Below, piece by piece: positions 7,852-15,488 of a stretch of DNA of 64,000 bases. Source of the DNA: Promethearchaeia archaeon (GTDB lineage Archaea; Asgardarchaeota; Lokiarchaeia; Sigyniarchaeales; SOKP01). The first letter of the stretch is position 1, and each line of letters opens with the position of its first letter. The notes below the pieces were generated by a model that was given only the letters and a program-made list of their open reading frames with translations, did no database searches and was not told the DNA's origin. Made by a program: the position numbers and the translations under genes. The stretch spans positions 1 to 64,000 of the forward strand of contig JAHQWL010000007.1 in the NCBI GenBank assembly GCA_029856155.1, in the 5' to 3' direction.

Positions 7852-8106
7852 TTATCTCCTTTTTTGGGTATCAAAACACCACCTATTTTTACACTCTTTA
7901 GAACAAAAAATATGTATCGTAGTTTTTTGGCATATATTTATATGACGTTTTAATCTTTTTCCATGTAGTTGTCTACCACAATATTCACAATCAAAGTGAT
8001 TTCTATTTAAAGAGGTAGTCATTAAAGAATGGGGCTCTATATAGAATTCAGATATTTCTTGGTGATAAATAAATGGCATTTTTGGATAATCTTTATGAAA
8101 TTTCAT
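7852..8106 (-). CDS. Small zinc-finger protein
   Basis: This 84-residue protein holds two cysteine pairs in each of two modules. The first is CEYCGRQLHGKRLKRHINIC, a C2HC-like finger (about residues 40-59). The second is FCSKECKNRW (about 68-77), resembling the FCS/TRASH or MYM type. The remainder is polar and basic. Such small fingers bind nucleic acid or serve as metal sensors, but no specific function can be assigned. It lies convergent to the metallo-hydrolase, and no partner is evident. Confidence 0.65.
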   Translation of the reverse strand: MKFHKDYPKMPFIYHQEISEFYIEPHSLMTTSLNRNHFDCEYCGRQLHGKRLKRHINICQKTTIHIFCSKECKNRWCFDTQKRR

Positions 8107-8284
8107 TTGTTAAAAGGATATCAAATTTGAATATAAGAGATATTAAGGGAATTCTGTATAAATATGTTTGTTTATAACAAAAATTTTCCTATTACCCCAT
8201 ATACAATACCATAAAATTATGCTTTCAATACATATTAAAGAGATATATAGAAAATAGCGTGAAAGGTCTGTTTCACGAAGAAAA

Positions 8285-8743
8285 TTATTGATTTTTGAAA
8301 AACTCTGGCTTTTTAGGGAATTTTGATTTCAATTCAACAACTCGCTTTAAAATTTTAAAGAATATTGCCAAGTCTTCCTGGGAAAATTCTTGTTTCATCA
8401 TCTGCATACCAAATATTCGGGTTTGCAGAAATTTCTGGTATAATCCCTTCCCTTCTTCAGTTAGAATCAATTTAACTAGCCGACGATCTTTATCATCATT
8501 AATCCGATGTACTAGTCCTATATTGACCAATTTATCAATTCTCCTAGTAGCAGCACTAGGAATTAATTTTAGAAATACCTTTACATCAGACATCGAACAA
8601 TTAGGGTGTTTACCGATAAAATTTAAAAGAAACATACCAGTTCCGATGTGTTTTCCTTTATATTGAAAGCCTTCCATACCCTGAGTAAATCGTTCAATAA
8701 ATGTTGTAAATATTTCCATAAATTGAGTTTCTTCAGGATTCAT
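8285..8743 (-). CDS. MarR-family transcriptional regulator
   Basis: This winged-helix protein of about 152 residues has the MarR layout: an N-terminal dimer helix, a helix-turn-helix (CSMSDVKVFLKL then SAATRRIDKLVNIG), the wing HRINDDKDRRLVKLILTEEG, and C-terminal dimer helices. DDKDRRxxxxxLT is the classic MarR wing. An ATG 39 bases further upstream is in frame, but a TATA-like sequence (8764-8778) lies between the two ATGs, about 25 bases ahead of the inner one, so the shorter, leaderless form is preferred. It is divergent from the QueG/RdhA-like gene and probably controls it and itself through the palindrome at 8792-8809. The ligand is unknown. Confidence 0.85.
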   Translation of the reverse strand: MNPEETQFMEIFTTFIERFTQGMEGFQYKGKHIGTGMFLLNFIGKHPNCSMSDVKVFLKLIPSAATRRIDKLVNIGLVHRINDDKDRRLVKLILTEEGKGLYQKFLQTRIFGMQMMKQEFSQEDLAIFFKILKRVVELKSKFPKKPEFFKNQ

Positions 8744-8763
8744 TATGTATAAGTAGATTTTTA

Positions 8764-8778
8764 TTGATATAAATCTTT
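8764..8778 (-). promoter_or_regulatory. TATA-like box of the marR-type gene
   Basis: On the minus strand the string reads GATTTATATCAA. It sits about 25 bases upstream of the ATG at 8743, consistent with leaderless transcription of the regulator. Confidence 0.4.
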
Positions 8779-8791
8779 GCATTTTCAGAAT

Positions 8792-8809
8792 ATTTGCAAG
8801 AATGCAAAT
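8792..8809. promoter_or_regulatory. Palindromic candidate MarR operator
   Basis: ATTTGCA, a four-base spacer AGAA, and TGCAAAT form a perfect 7-bp inverted repeat of 18 bases in the 97-base gap between the divergent marR-type and Fe-S protein genes. A related half site (TTTGCAT) lies at 8777-8783. The size and symmetry suit a dimeric winged-helix regulator. The palindrome ends next to an AT-rich string (8811-8820) that could be the TATA box of the forward gene, so bound protein could block both promoters. That binding is inferred. Confidence 0.5.
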
Positions 8810-8840
8810 GGTTAAATAATTGTTTTAATATTATTGTATT

Positions 8841-9914
8841 ATGTCTAGTATACAAGATTCTTCTTTCAATCCTATGGCAGGAAAACACGAACGGTCTTTT
8901 CTAGAATTCTGCCGAAAATATCCAGATCAGGTTATTAAGTACCATGAATCTTCAGTAAAAGAAGGTTTTGCATATTTATTCAGTATTGGATTTAAGGATT
9001 CCGATGCTGGAAAAGGACCTGTGAGAAGGATGTATTCTGCTAAAAAAGGGGAAGGTTCAGGTCGATCTATGTTTAAGATTCTGCTAAGATATGGTCCAAA
9101 AATGTTGAAAGGAAGAAAACGGAGTTTTACTGATTTAAATCCTTATCTTCAAGAAATAGAAAACTCCACATTTAAAAAAGATATGGTGCATAATCCAATT
9201 TCTAATATGAAGTTATGGCAAGAACTTAATGAATATAGTTCAGAGAAATGGAATATAATTAAGATTGGATTTACAGAATTACCGACTCAATTAATTTTTA
9301 AAGAAAAATATGTCCTCTTTCGCTATGCTTTAGTATTTATGCAAGAGATGAAGAAAGAAAAAATTGATACTGCACCCCTCCCTACTGCTGGTATGGAAGT
9401 TATGCGAGTATATGCAACTTTAGGGGAGGCAGTCAATGATATTGCACGATGGTTACGAAAAAAAGGAGTACGTTGTCAAAGTAATCACCCTCTTGGCGGT
9501 CTTGTATGTACACCACCCCTCGCAGGTAAGGCAGGTATGGGAGGGCAAGGAAAACATGGAATGCTTATTACTCCTGAGTTTGGTCCTCGACAACGACTAG
9601 CCCCTATATTTATCGAAGAGAAGCTCTTTGATTATACTGATAACTCAGACCACACTTGGATTGAAGAATATTGTAAAATATGTGGCTTATGCCAAAAAGA
9701 GTGTCCCACTGATGCAATTCTAGAAGAAAAACGAATTAATGTTGACAATGTTCCTGGTATTGGAGCTATGTGTACATGGATTGAGAGAGAAAAATGTTTT
9801 CCCTATTTTTTAAAAACTCAAGGTTGTAGTATATGTATTAAAGTTTGTCCTTTTTCAAATGGTAAACGATCTTACGAAAAATTAAAAAATTCAATAGCCG
9901 AAAGAAAAATTTAA
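8841..9914 (+). CDS. QueG/reductive-dehalogenase-like protein with two [4Fe-4S] motifs
   Basis: The protein has 357 residues. The C-terminal part has two ferredoxin motifs, CKICGLCQKECP (about 276-287) and CSICIKVCP (about 331-339). The middle part contains GGQGKHGMLITPEFGPRQR (about 235-253), the conserved glycine-rich loop seen in epoxyqueuosine reductase QueG and in reductive dehalogenases, both cobalamin enzymes. No Tat signal is visible at the N-terminus, so a cytosolic location is expected. The length is close to QueG, but the N-terminal 150 residues do not look like standard QueG, so the substrate is open: dehalogenation or another corrinoid-linked reduction. It starts at an ATG with little or no leader and is probably under control of the divergent MarR-type regulator. 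Confidence 0.72.
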   Translation: MSSIQDSSFNPMAGKHERSFLEFCRKYPDQVIKYHESSVKEGFAYLFSIGFKDSDAGKGPVRRMYSAKKGEGSGRSMFKILLRYGPKMLKGRKRSFTDLNPYLQEIENSTFKKDMVHNPISNMKLWQELNEYSSEKWNIIKIGFTELPTQLIFKEKYVLFRYALVFMQEMKKEKIDTAPLPTAGMEVMRVYATLGEAVNDIARWLRKKGVRCQSNHPLGGLVCTPPLAGKAGMGGQGKHGMLITPEFGPRQRLAPIFIEEKLFDYTDNSDHTWIEEYCKICGLCQKECPTDAILEEKRINVDNVPGIGAMCTWIEREKCFPYFLKTQGCSICIKVCPFSNGKRSYEKLKNSIAERKI

Positions 9915-9922
9915 TCTTATTC

Positions 9923-10771
9923 TTATAGAAATCCTAGTAGATCAGTCACTCCACTGATTTTAGGGACTTCGACATTAAAATAGTTAAGAACAATCTCAAT
10001 TAAAAAAGATAGATAGGGTTTTTGTATTCGTTCCCCATGTTTTTCTAAAATGTAGTCTATTAATAATTTAGATGTTATTGCTTTAGCTTCTTTATTTTGA
10101 ATGAGTTCGGCTATAGCTTTAGAAAACTCATAACATTTATTTATTTCATTTCTTAATATGATAACCCCCGCCATCAAATCATATTCATTAATGAACTTTT
10201 GGACCATTGCTTTCTCGAATTCCAACTTTTTCGGATTAATACTTTTTTCCTTATCTCTTACTATTTCCCGATTCTTAAAGACAATATGTTCCTTGTATTC
10301 ATTTTTTTTTTTTTTATATTCTATCTCCGAAATAATTGTTAAATCAATTTTAAATGTATTTTCCATAATTGATTTAAAAAAATTAATAAGATGATTATAG
10401 AGGAATTCCTGATCCGAAAGTATTACTACTCTCTTTCCTAAAAAGATGGTTCTGATAACGTTCACCAATAGTATATCAGGAATATTTAACCTAATTAAAT
10501 CAAATTTAATAGCTTCAGTTTCTGGAGTAATAATTTCTTTATTATCTGCTGTGGAGGCACTTTCTGGTAGTTCGATTTTGAAGTCAGCTATTAAACAATC
10601 TCTAACAGTTAAATTTTTATCTACATATGCGATAAACGAATGTTCGCATATCATTCCTGCTGCAATATTAATTGCTAAAAGGCCTTTCGCAACATTTTTG
10701 GTAACATCATCTGCAATCTCTATATGTTCCCATTGCCCACAAATTGGACAGCGAATTTCGATTCTCGCCAT
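9923..10771 (-). CDS. Protein of unknown function with N-terminal zinc ribbon
   Basis: This 282-residue protein begins with a half zinc ribbon (RCPICGQWEHIEI) and a later CEHSFIAYVD element at about residue 42; together these may bind one zinc. Residues 90-150 alternate hydrophobic strands and helices (NVIRTIFLGKRVVILSD). The C-terminal half is helical and Lys/Glu-rich. I do not recognise the family; the first 60 residues resemble the openings of other archaeal proteins with a zinc ribbon followed by a small alpha/beta domain. It converges tail to tail with the Fe-S protein gene (8 bases between stops), and a 14-base palindrome lies upstream of its start. Confidence 0.6.
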   Translation of the reverse strand: MARIEIRCPICGQWEHIEIADDVTKNVAKGLLAINIAAGMICEHSFIAYVDKNLTVRDCLIADFKIELPESASTADNKEIITPETEAIKFDLIRLNIPDILLVNVIRTIFLGKRVVILSDQEFLYNHLINFFKSIMENTFKIDLTIISEIEYKKKKNEYKEHIVFKNREIVRDKEKSINPKKLEFEKAMVQKFINEYDLMAGVIILRNEINKCYEFSKAIAELIQNKEAKAITSKLLIDYILEKHGERIQKPYLSFLIEIVLNYFNVEVPKISGVTDLLGFL

Positions 10772-10793
10772 ATTTTGAAAAAAAGTAATTGAA

Positions 10794-10807
10794 TAGATTT
10801 AAATCTA
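10794..10807. promoter_or_regulatory. 14-base perfect palindrome upstream of the zinc-ribbon gene
   Basis: TAGATTTAAATCTA is its own reverse complement and lies 23 bases upstream of the ATG at 10771. Its TTTAAAT centre could also serve as a TATA element. It may be a regulator site or chance in AT-rich DNA. Confidence 0.3.
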
Positions 10808-10909
10808 AAAGATTGATCATTTAGAATCTTATTTTAATATAACAAATGTTGTATTATTACTTAATAAATTTGCTCTAAAATAATAGGTTATATAAATTTG
10901 AACATAAGT

Positions 10910-11389
10910 CTAATATCTTTTAACTCGACCGTAATTTTTCTCTATTAAATTTGCAATAAGTAGACAAAATATCGCACTTAGAATTTCTGCTGTTAAAAAT
11001 GCTATTGTATTATCTAAGAATAATATAGAAACAGAGAAAATACTAAAGAAAAAGATGCTAAAAAAGATGAGAATTATTAATAATGGCTTAGTTAATGGAG
11101 CACTTAAAAATCTCTTTAGAGTTGAACTCTTGATTTTTGCTTTAAGAAATTGAGTCCTTAATTTTTCTCTTCTCTCAACTTGAGCATAGCTTTCAAATAT
11201 AATAAGAGTTGCATAGAATAATGCCACCCAAATTCCAATTGGAATTAAAATTACTACGATATGGTTTCCCATCGCTAAGAAATATTGACCAATATAGATA
11301 AAAAATAATTGGAACATTCCACACATCCCTAATAAAAGCAGGAGGAAACGAAAATATTCCTTTGAAGTCCATCGAATTCTTATTGGCAT
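10910..11389 (-). CDS. Four-helix integral membrane protein
   Basis: This 159-residue protein has four clear hydrophobic segments at about 14-35, 43-65, 100-122 and 127-148. A basic cytosolic loop of about 30 residues (VERREKLRTQFLKAKIK) separates the two pairs. Helix-hairpin pairs flanking a charged loop suggest a small membrane scaffold. I see no catalytic motif and no family resemblance. The start ATG is the first in the frame and begins MPIRIRW. Its 5' end lies next to tRNA-Val, which is transcribed in the same direction. Confidence 0.55.
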   Translation of the reverse strand: MPIRIRWTSKEYFRFLLLLLGMCGMFQLFFIYIGQYFLAMGNHIVVILIPIGIWVALFYATLIIFESYAQVERREKLRTQFLKAKIKSSTLKRFLSAPLTKPLLIILIFFSIFFFSIFSVSILFLDNTIAFLTAEILSAIFCLLIANLIEKNYGRVKRY

Positions 11390-11415
11390 TTTTTAACCTT
11401 TCTTTAGTATTTAAA

Positions 11416-11488
11416 TGGGCCCAGGGAGACTTGAACTCCCGACCTTCCGCACGTCAAGCGAACGTCATACCAACTAGACCATGGGCCC
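11416..11488 (-). tRNA. tRNA-Val(GAC)
   Basis: On the minus strand a 73-base cloverleaf folds with acceptor GGGCCCA/TGGGCCC, anticodon stem TTCGC/GCGGA, anticodon loop TTGACGT giving anticodon GAC, variable loop AGGTC, and T arm GGGAG-TTCAAGT-CTCCC. The discriminator is A. There is no intron, and CCA is not encoded. Confidence 0.95.
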
Positions 11489-11564
11489 ATTTTGATAAGT
11501 CTAAAACTGGTCTTACAATTAAATATACTAGAATTGTAAAAAATAAATATTTTATCTATTTTTA

Positions 11565-11582
11565 AAAGGTAAAAAAAGAAAA
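11565..11582 (-). terminator. T-tract terminator after phosphoglycerate kinase
   Basis: Read on the minus strand, TTTTCTTTTTTTACC lies about 30 bases past the pgk stop. Archaeal RNA polymerase commonly terminates on such U-rich tracts without a hairpin. Confidence 0.4.
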
Positions 11583-11611
11583 TTAAGGAAGTTTTTATTA
11601 ATAAGTTTTAC

Positions 11612-12835
11612 TTACAACTTTTTTTCACGTAAAGCTCTAATCATTGGTAAATCATTTCCAGAAAGAATTTCGAGCATCGCTCCTCCTGCTGTCGAAATAA
11701 ATGAAACATCATCTGCTTTACCGGCCATTGAAGCTGCCGCACCCATTTCACCACCCCCGATTATTGTAAGAGCATTATTTTTCTTAGTAGCATTTACCAT
11801 AGTTTCTATAATTTCATTTGTGGACTTTCTAAAAACCTCTTTCTCAAAAATTCCAGGTGGGCCATTTGCAACAATGGTTTTACACTTCATGAGGATTTCA
11901 TTAAATTTATCTACGGTTTTTTGGCCGATATCTCCTGTTGTTGCATTATAAGTACCAGCTTCATCTATTCCGATGGTCTTTCTATTACCATTATCATCGA
12001 TAATTAAATCTTCAGGGAGAATAATCTTTTCTTTATACTTCTCATATGTATCCATTATCATAATTTTATTTGCTTCTAGATCTTCAGCGATTATTTTATG
12101 GTTTGGTTCTCCCATATCTTTGCCTAAAGCTTCAAAGATTAAAATTGCAGTCAAACCAGAACAGAGAGCATAATCTAATTTTCCATTATCAAAATTGTAT
12201 CTCATTGCTTTAAATTTATCAATAGCTTTTGCTCCTCCGATTAACATTGCCATTGGTTTTTCAGGATCTTGCATTATTTTTTTTAATGCAAATAACTCTC
12301 CATCAGTTATTGGTCCTGCCATCATCTTTGGCCATCCTACTATGGATGCATGAGCCCGATGGGCCGCTCCAAACGCGTCAACTATAACATAATCAACTAA
12401 TGGATATAATGTTTTTATCATTTCAGTGTTTTCTGCTTCAGAGAAATCTTTATAATTTTTCATTTCTCCTTCAAATTTTCGAACATTATCAAGGACTAAA
12501 ACTTCTCCTGGCTTAAGATCTTTAATTGCTTGAACTGCTTGTTGACCAAATATATCTTTAACAAATTTTACTGGACGACCAAGATACTTTTGTATCTCTT
12601 TCGCATGTATGTCTAAATCAGTAAAATCTTTTTCTCCTGGACGGGATTGGTGAGCTAAAATAATTACTGCACTCTTTTTGAAGTATTCATTCAATGCGGG
12701 TACAAGTGCTCTGATTCTCGGAGAATCTCTAATCTCCATTTTTTCTGTGTCAATATTTGAGTTTATATCGACTCTCATTAAGATTTTTTTTCCTTTCAGT
12801 TTCACATCTTTATAAGATGTATAATCAATCTTCAT
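11612..12835 (-). CDS. pgk: Phosphoglycerate kinase
   Basis: This is a 407-residue glycolytic/gluconeogenic enzyme that transfers phosphate between 1,3-bisphosphoglycerate and ADP. The N-terminal block RVDINSN (about 23-29), the HQSRPG loop (about 62-67), VIVDAFGAAHRAHAS (about 149-163) and GGAKAIDK (about 199-206) match PGK substrate-binding regions. The C-terminal GGGEMGAAA segment is the nucleotide-binding loop. The length is typical of archaeal PGK. A GTG 12 bases upstream is in frame (MKLQ form), but the ATG is closer to the usual archaeal start and has a GTGAA sequence ahead of it. It stands alone; the neighbours are tRNA-Val and divergent larB. Confidence 0.95.
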   Translation of the reverse strand: MKIDYTSYKDVKLKGKKILMRVDINSNIDTEKMEIRDSPRIRALVPALNEYFKKSAVIILAHQSRPGEKDFTDLDIHAKEIQKYLGRPVKFVKDIFGQQAVQAIKDLKPGEVLVLDNVRKFEGEMKNYKDFSEAENTEMIKTLYPLVDYVIVDAFGAAHRAHASIVGWPKMMAGPITDGELFALKKIMQDPEKPMAMLIGGAKAIDKFKAMRYNFDNGKLDYALCSGLTAILIFEALGKDMGEPNHKIIAEDLEANKIMIMDTYEKYKEKIILPEDLIIDDNGNRKTIGIDEAGTYNATTGDIGQKTVDKFNEILMKCKTIVANGPPGIFEKEVFRKSTNEIIETMVNATKKNNALTIIGGGEMGAAASMAGKADDVSFISTAGGAMLEILSGNDLPMIRALREKKL

Positions 12836-12992
12836 TTGTAGTTTCACTTTTAATTAGGATTTAAAATTGATATTACGGTAATTTATAATTATTTTAAGTA
12901 GTTATTATTTTTTTTCAAAAATTAGTAAAATACAAAATTTATGTCATGTTATTGATTTTTATAAAACTACAATATTTACATAAAGGAAGCAA

Positions 12993-13772
12993 ATGAGTGA
13001 TATAAAAGATATTCTACAAAAATTACTAGAAAAGAAAATTACCTTAGATAATGCAGAAAAATTATTGAAAGCGAATTTAGTTGAAGAAGTTGGAGATATC
13101 GCAAAATTAGATATTTTTCGTAAAACAAGAACGGGAATACCAGAAGTAATTTTTGCTCAGAATAAAGATCCTCAAGTATTAATTGATATTATCTCTGGAT
13201 TTCTCGAGCGTAAAAAATTCGCTATTATTTCAAGGTATCAACAAGCACAAAAGAATCTAATCCTTGAAAAATTTGGTCGTAATAAAAACCATACAATCGA
13301 AGTAAATGAATTAGGAAAAATCATTGTTATTAAAAAAGACTCATATAGTTTTGGTAAAAAAGGAGGAATTGTAGGAATTATTACAGCGGGAAGTTCAGAT
13401 ATACCTGTGGCTATAGAGGCAAAGATTACTGCAGAAGCAATGGGTTGTGAGGTTGAAACTAGCTTTGATGTAGGAATAGCAGGGATACATCGAATATTTA
13501 CTCCATTAAGCGATATGATAAAAAAAGGAGTTCATGTGATAATTGTATGTGCTGGTATGGAAGGAACATTACCTGGCGTTGTTGCAGCTCTAGTAGAGGT
13601 TCCAGTTATTGGTGTTCCTATCTCAAGTGGATATGGAATGGGTGAGAAGGGGAAGGGAGCATTAATTACTATGCTTCAATCTTGTTCTCCAGGATTATTA
13701 GTTGTAAATATTGACAATGGATTTGGGGCGGGATCTTCCGCAGCTATTATTGCTAATAAAATTGCGGAATAA
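12993..13772 (+). CDS. larB: LarB, nickel-pincer cofactor biosynthesis
   Basis: LarB carboxylates and hydrolyses nicotinic acid adenine dinucleotide in the first step of nickel-pincer nucleotide synthesis. The 259-residue protein has the family layout: an N-terminal helical domain, then a PurE-like domain with ITAGSSDIPVAIEA (about 130-143), GIAGIHR (about 162-168) and VPISSGYGMGEKGKGAL near the end. The length matches LarB. The upstream sequence AAGGAAGC ends just before the ATG and may help initiation. larC lies 2.5 kb downstream on the opposite strand and nikR 4 kb downstream; larE and the lactate racemase larA are not in the window. Confidence 0.88.
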   Translation: MSDIKDILQKLLEKKITLDNAEKLLKANLVEEVGDIAKLDIFRKTRTGIPEVIFAQNKDPQVLIDIISGFLERKKFAIISRYQQAQKNLILEKFGRNKNHTIEVNELGKIIVIKKDSYSFGKKGGIVGIITAGSSDIPVAIEAKITAEAMGCEVETSFDVGIAGIHRIFTPLSDMIKKGVHVIIVCAGMEGTLPGVVAALVEVPVIGVPISSGYGMGEKGKGALITMLQSCSPGLLVVNIDNGFGAGSSAAIIANKIAE

Positions 13773-13945
13773 TTCTCGTTTTTATCTTAAGATTTTGTAA
13801 GATACTTAGGATTTATTGATGTTATAAAAAGCGAATATTCTCATTTTAGTCTAAATCTAATTAGTAAAATTATTTATATATTCGGGTTTAAATTTCTCTT
13901 AATTAATCATAAAAAAATACAAATAATAAATAAAAAGTGGTATTT

Positions 13946-14611
13946 ATGACACCGACACCAGCATCAGAACTTGCTTTACAAAATCTTCGCTTATTAAATT
14001 CAGATTTAGGATGGTATGTTATTCCTTTACTTGCTATTGTGTTATACATATATGGCGTTGAAATTAAAAATGCTAGAGAAACAGGAAATTGGAGTACTAT
14101 TTTTGCGGGACTAACTGTATTAGGTTTAGATTTAATTAATGAAATATGGAACGGACTGGTTTTTGCCTTTTCTAATTACTCCGCTTTTTGGACTACACCA
14201 GGAGCAAGTGCATATATTATTTTAATTGGATGGAATATTGAAATTGCATTTATGTTTTCTATTGCAGGAATAATATTTGCAAAGTTTTTACCTGATGATA
14301 AAAACAAAAAAATACTTGGACTTCCTAATCGATGGGCTATAGCAATCGGTTTTGCTCTATTCTGCGTAATTGTGGAAATTTTCTTGAATTTAGGAAATTA
14401 TTTAATCTGGGAATATTGGTGGTGGAATTGGTATAATCCAATTCTAATCTTTCTAATAGGATACTTTCATTTCTTTGTAGGAGCTTTTTATGTGTATGAT
14501 TTACCAGATAGAAAGGCTAAAGTGAAAGTAGTTGGAATAATCTATGCTATAGGAATTGTACTTTTATGCATCTTTTTACCAATGGGTATTGCGGGAATAA
14601 TTAATTTTTAA
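13946..14611 (+). CDS. Six-helix integral membrane protein
   Basis: A protein of about 221 residues with roughly six transmembrane segments, rich in Trp and aromatic residues (EYWWWNWYN around residue 155). Acidic residues inside membrane segments (LDLINEIWNG, GWNIEIAF) could line a polar site. I do not recognise the family. A GTG nine bases upstream is in frame, but the ATG is preceded by GTGGT, which reads as a weak ribosome site. It sits between larB and a TPR gene. A nickel-transport role is conceivable from position alone, but no His/Cys-rich metal motif is seen, so this is speculation. Confidence 0.5.
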   Translation: MTPTPASELALQNLRLLNSDLGWYVIPLLAIVLYIYGVEIKNARETGNWSTIFAGLTVLGLDLINEIWNGLVFAFSNYSAFWTTPGASAYIILIGWNIEIAFMFSIAGIIFAKFLPDDKNKKILGLPNRWAIAIGFALFCVIVEIFLNLGNYLIWEYWWWNWYNPILIFLIGYFHFFVGAFYVYDLPDRKAKVKVVGIIYAIGIVLLCIFLPMGIAGIINF

Positions 14612-14620
14612 AATTTTAAA

Positions 14621-14640
14621 CTCCCCTTTTTTTTATTTTG
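14621..14640 (+). terminator. T-tract terminator after the membrane protein gene
   Basis: CTCCCC followed by a run of eight T and then ATTTTG begins ten bases after the stop codon, a typical archaeal U-tract termination signal. Confidence 0.45.
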
Positions 14641-14648
14641 TTCTAATC

Positions 14649-14692
14649 CATTTAATCAAACATACATTTAATCAAATGTTCATTTAATGAAT
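14649..14692. repeat. Three 16-base tandem repeats
   Basis: CATTTAATCAAA starts at 14649 and 14665, and the variant CATTTAATGAAT at 14681, with an exact period of 16. The unit spans about one and a half helical turns. It lies in the gap before the TPR gene. It may be a cooperative regulator-binding array or simple sequence. Confidence 0.5.
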
Positions 14693-14871
14693 TTTTTTAC
14701 TTCAAGTGAACGAGTAGTTTATTCATTATTTTATCCCTTTTTGATATCTCTAGCCCTTTAATTTAAGATAGATAACTATAAATAGGTAAATTAATATAAT
14801 TAATATTGAACTTATTTTTCAATTAATAATATCTAAAAAAAAAAATTTAATCTTAATTAGTTGAGACCCCG

Positions 14872-15414
14872 ATGGTCGCATCTATTAATCATACTGAACT
14901 TTTTGAGAAATCTAAGAAATTTTTTGAAAGTGGTGATATCCTTAACACTTTAGATAACTTCCAAAAAGCAATGGAACACATTGATCGAACCCACATTAAA
15001 AATAAAAACGAATATATTCAATTTCTGGAAGATATTTTAACGCATTGTAGAGAAAATAATTTACCCGAAGAAGAAGCACTTGTTTTAAGGACATTAGGAA
15101 GAACTTATTCTCTTTTTAAACAATATCCTGAAAGTATGAAATATCATTACCAATCATTAAAAATACAGAAAAAGTTAGGTAAAAGATTAGAAACTGCAGA
15201 AGGATTGGTATTTCTAGCTGAAGATCTTGAAGTATCTGGAGATTTTGGTAAATGTATTCAGACTTTTCAAGAAGCATCCGAATTATATCAAGAGTTGGGT
15301 AAATTAAGAAACGTTAAGGAGATAAAGAAGGAAATTACGAGACTAAAAGCTTTTTCAAAAGAAATGGTTGAAGATGAGTATATATTACATAAGTTTAATG
15401 TTGATAAATATTAA
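14872..15414 (+). CDS. TPR-repeat protein
   Basis: This 180-residue all-helical protein has tetratricopeptide-like repeats. Residues 5-35 (FEKSKKFFESGDILNTL), 65-100 (EALVLRTLGRTYSLFKQY then SMKYHYQSLKI) and 103-140 (TAEGLVFLAEDLEVSGDFG) fit the W-LG-Y-A-F-A pattern of TPR units. The C-terminus is a charged helix. TPR proteins act as protein-protein adaptors; the partner is unknown. The start ATG follows GAGACCCCG, which is not a canonical ribosome site, so a short leader is possible. It ends in a convergent arrangement with larC. Confidence 0.65.
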   Translation: MVASINHTELFEKSKKFFESGDILNTLDNFQKAMEHIDRTHIKNKNEYIQFLEDILTHCRENNLPEEEALVLRTLGRTYSLFKQYPESMKYHYQSLKIQKKLGKRLETAEGLVFLAEDLEVSGDFGKCIQTFQEASELYQELGKLRNVKEIKKEITRLKAFSKEMVEDEYILHKFNVDKY

Positions 15415-15445
15415 ATCATCATAACATTGAGACTTGTTTTCTACC

Positions 15446-15469
15446 TATTTTTTTTTCTTATTATTTTTG
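15446..15469 (+). terminator. T-tract terminator after the TPR gene
   Basis: A run of nine T (15448-15456) followed by further T-rich sequence lies in the gap between the TPR gene and the convergent larC gene. It could terminate the forward transcript. Confidence 0.4.
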
Positions 15470-15488
15470 TTAAAGTATAAGCTAGTGG

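Noticed and set aside
11362..11565. 67-codon plus-strand ORF across tRNA-Val
   Set aside because: It covers the antisense of a complete tRNA, and its protein is an artefact.
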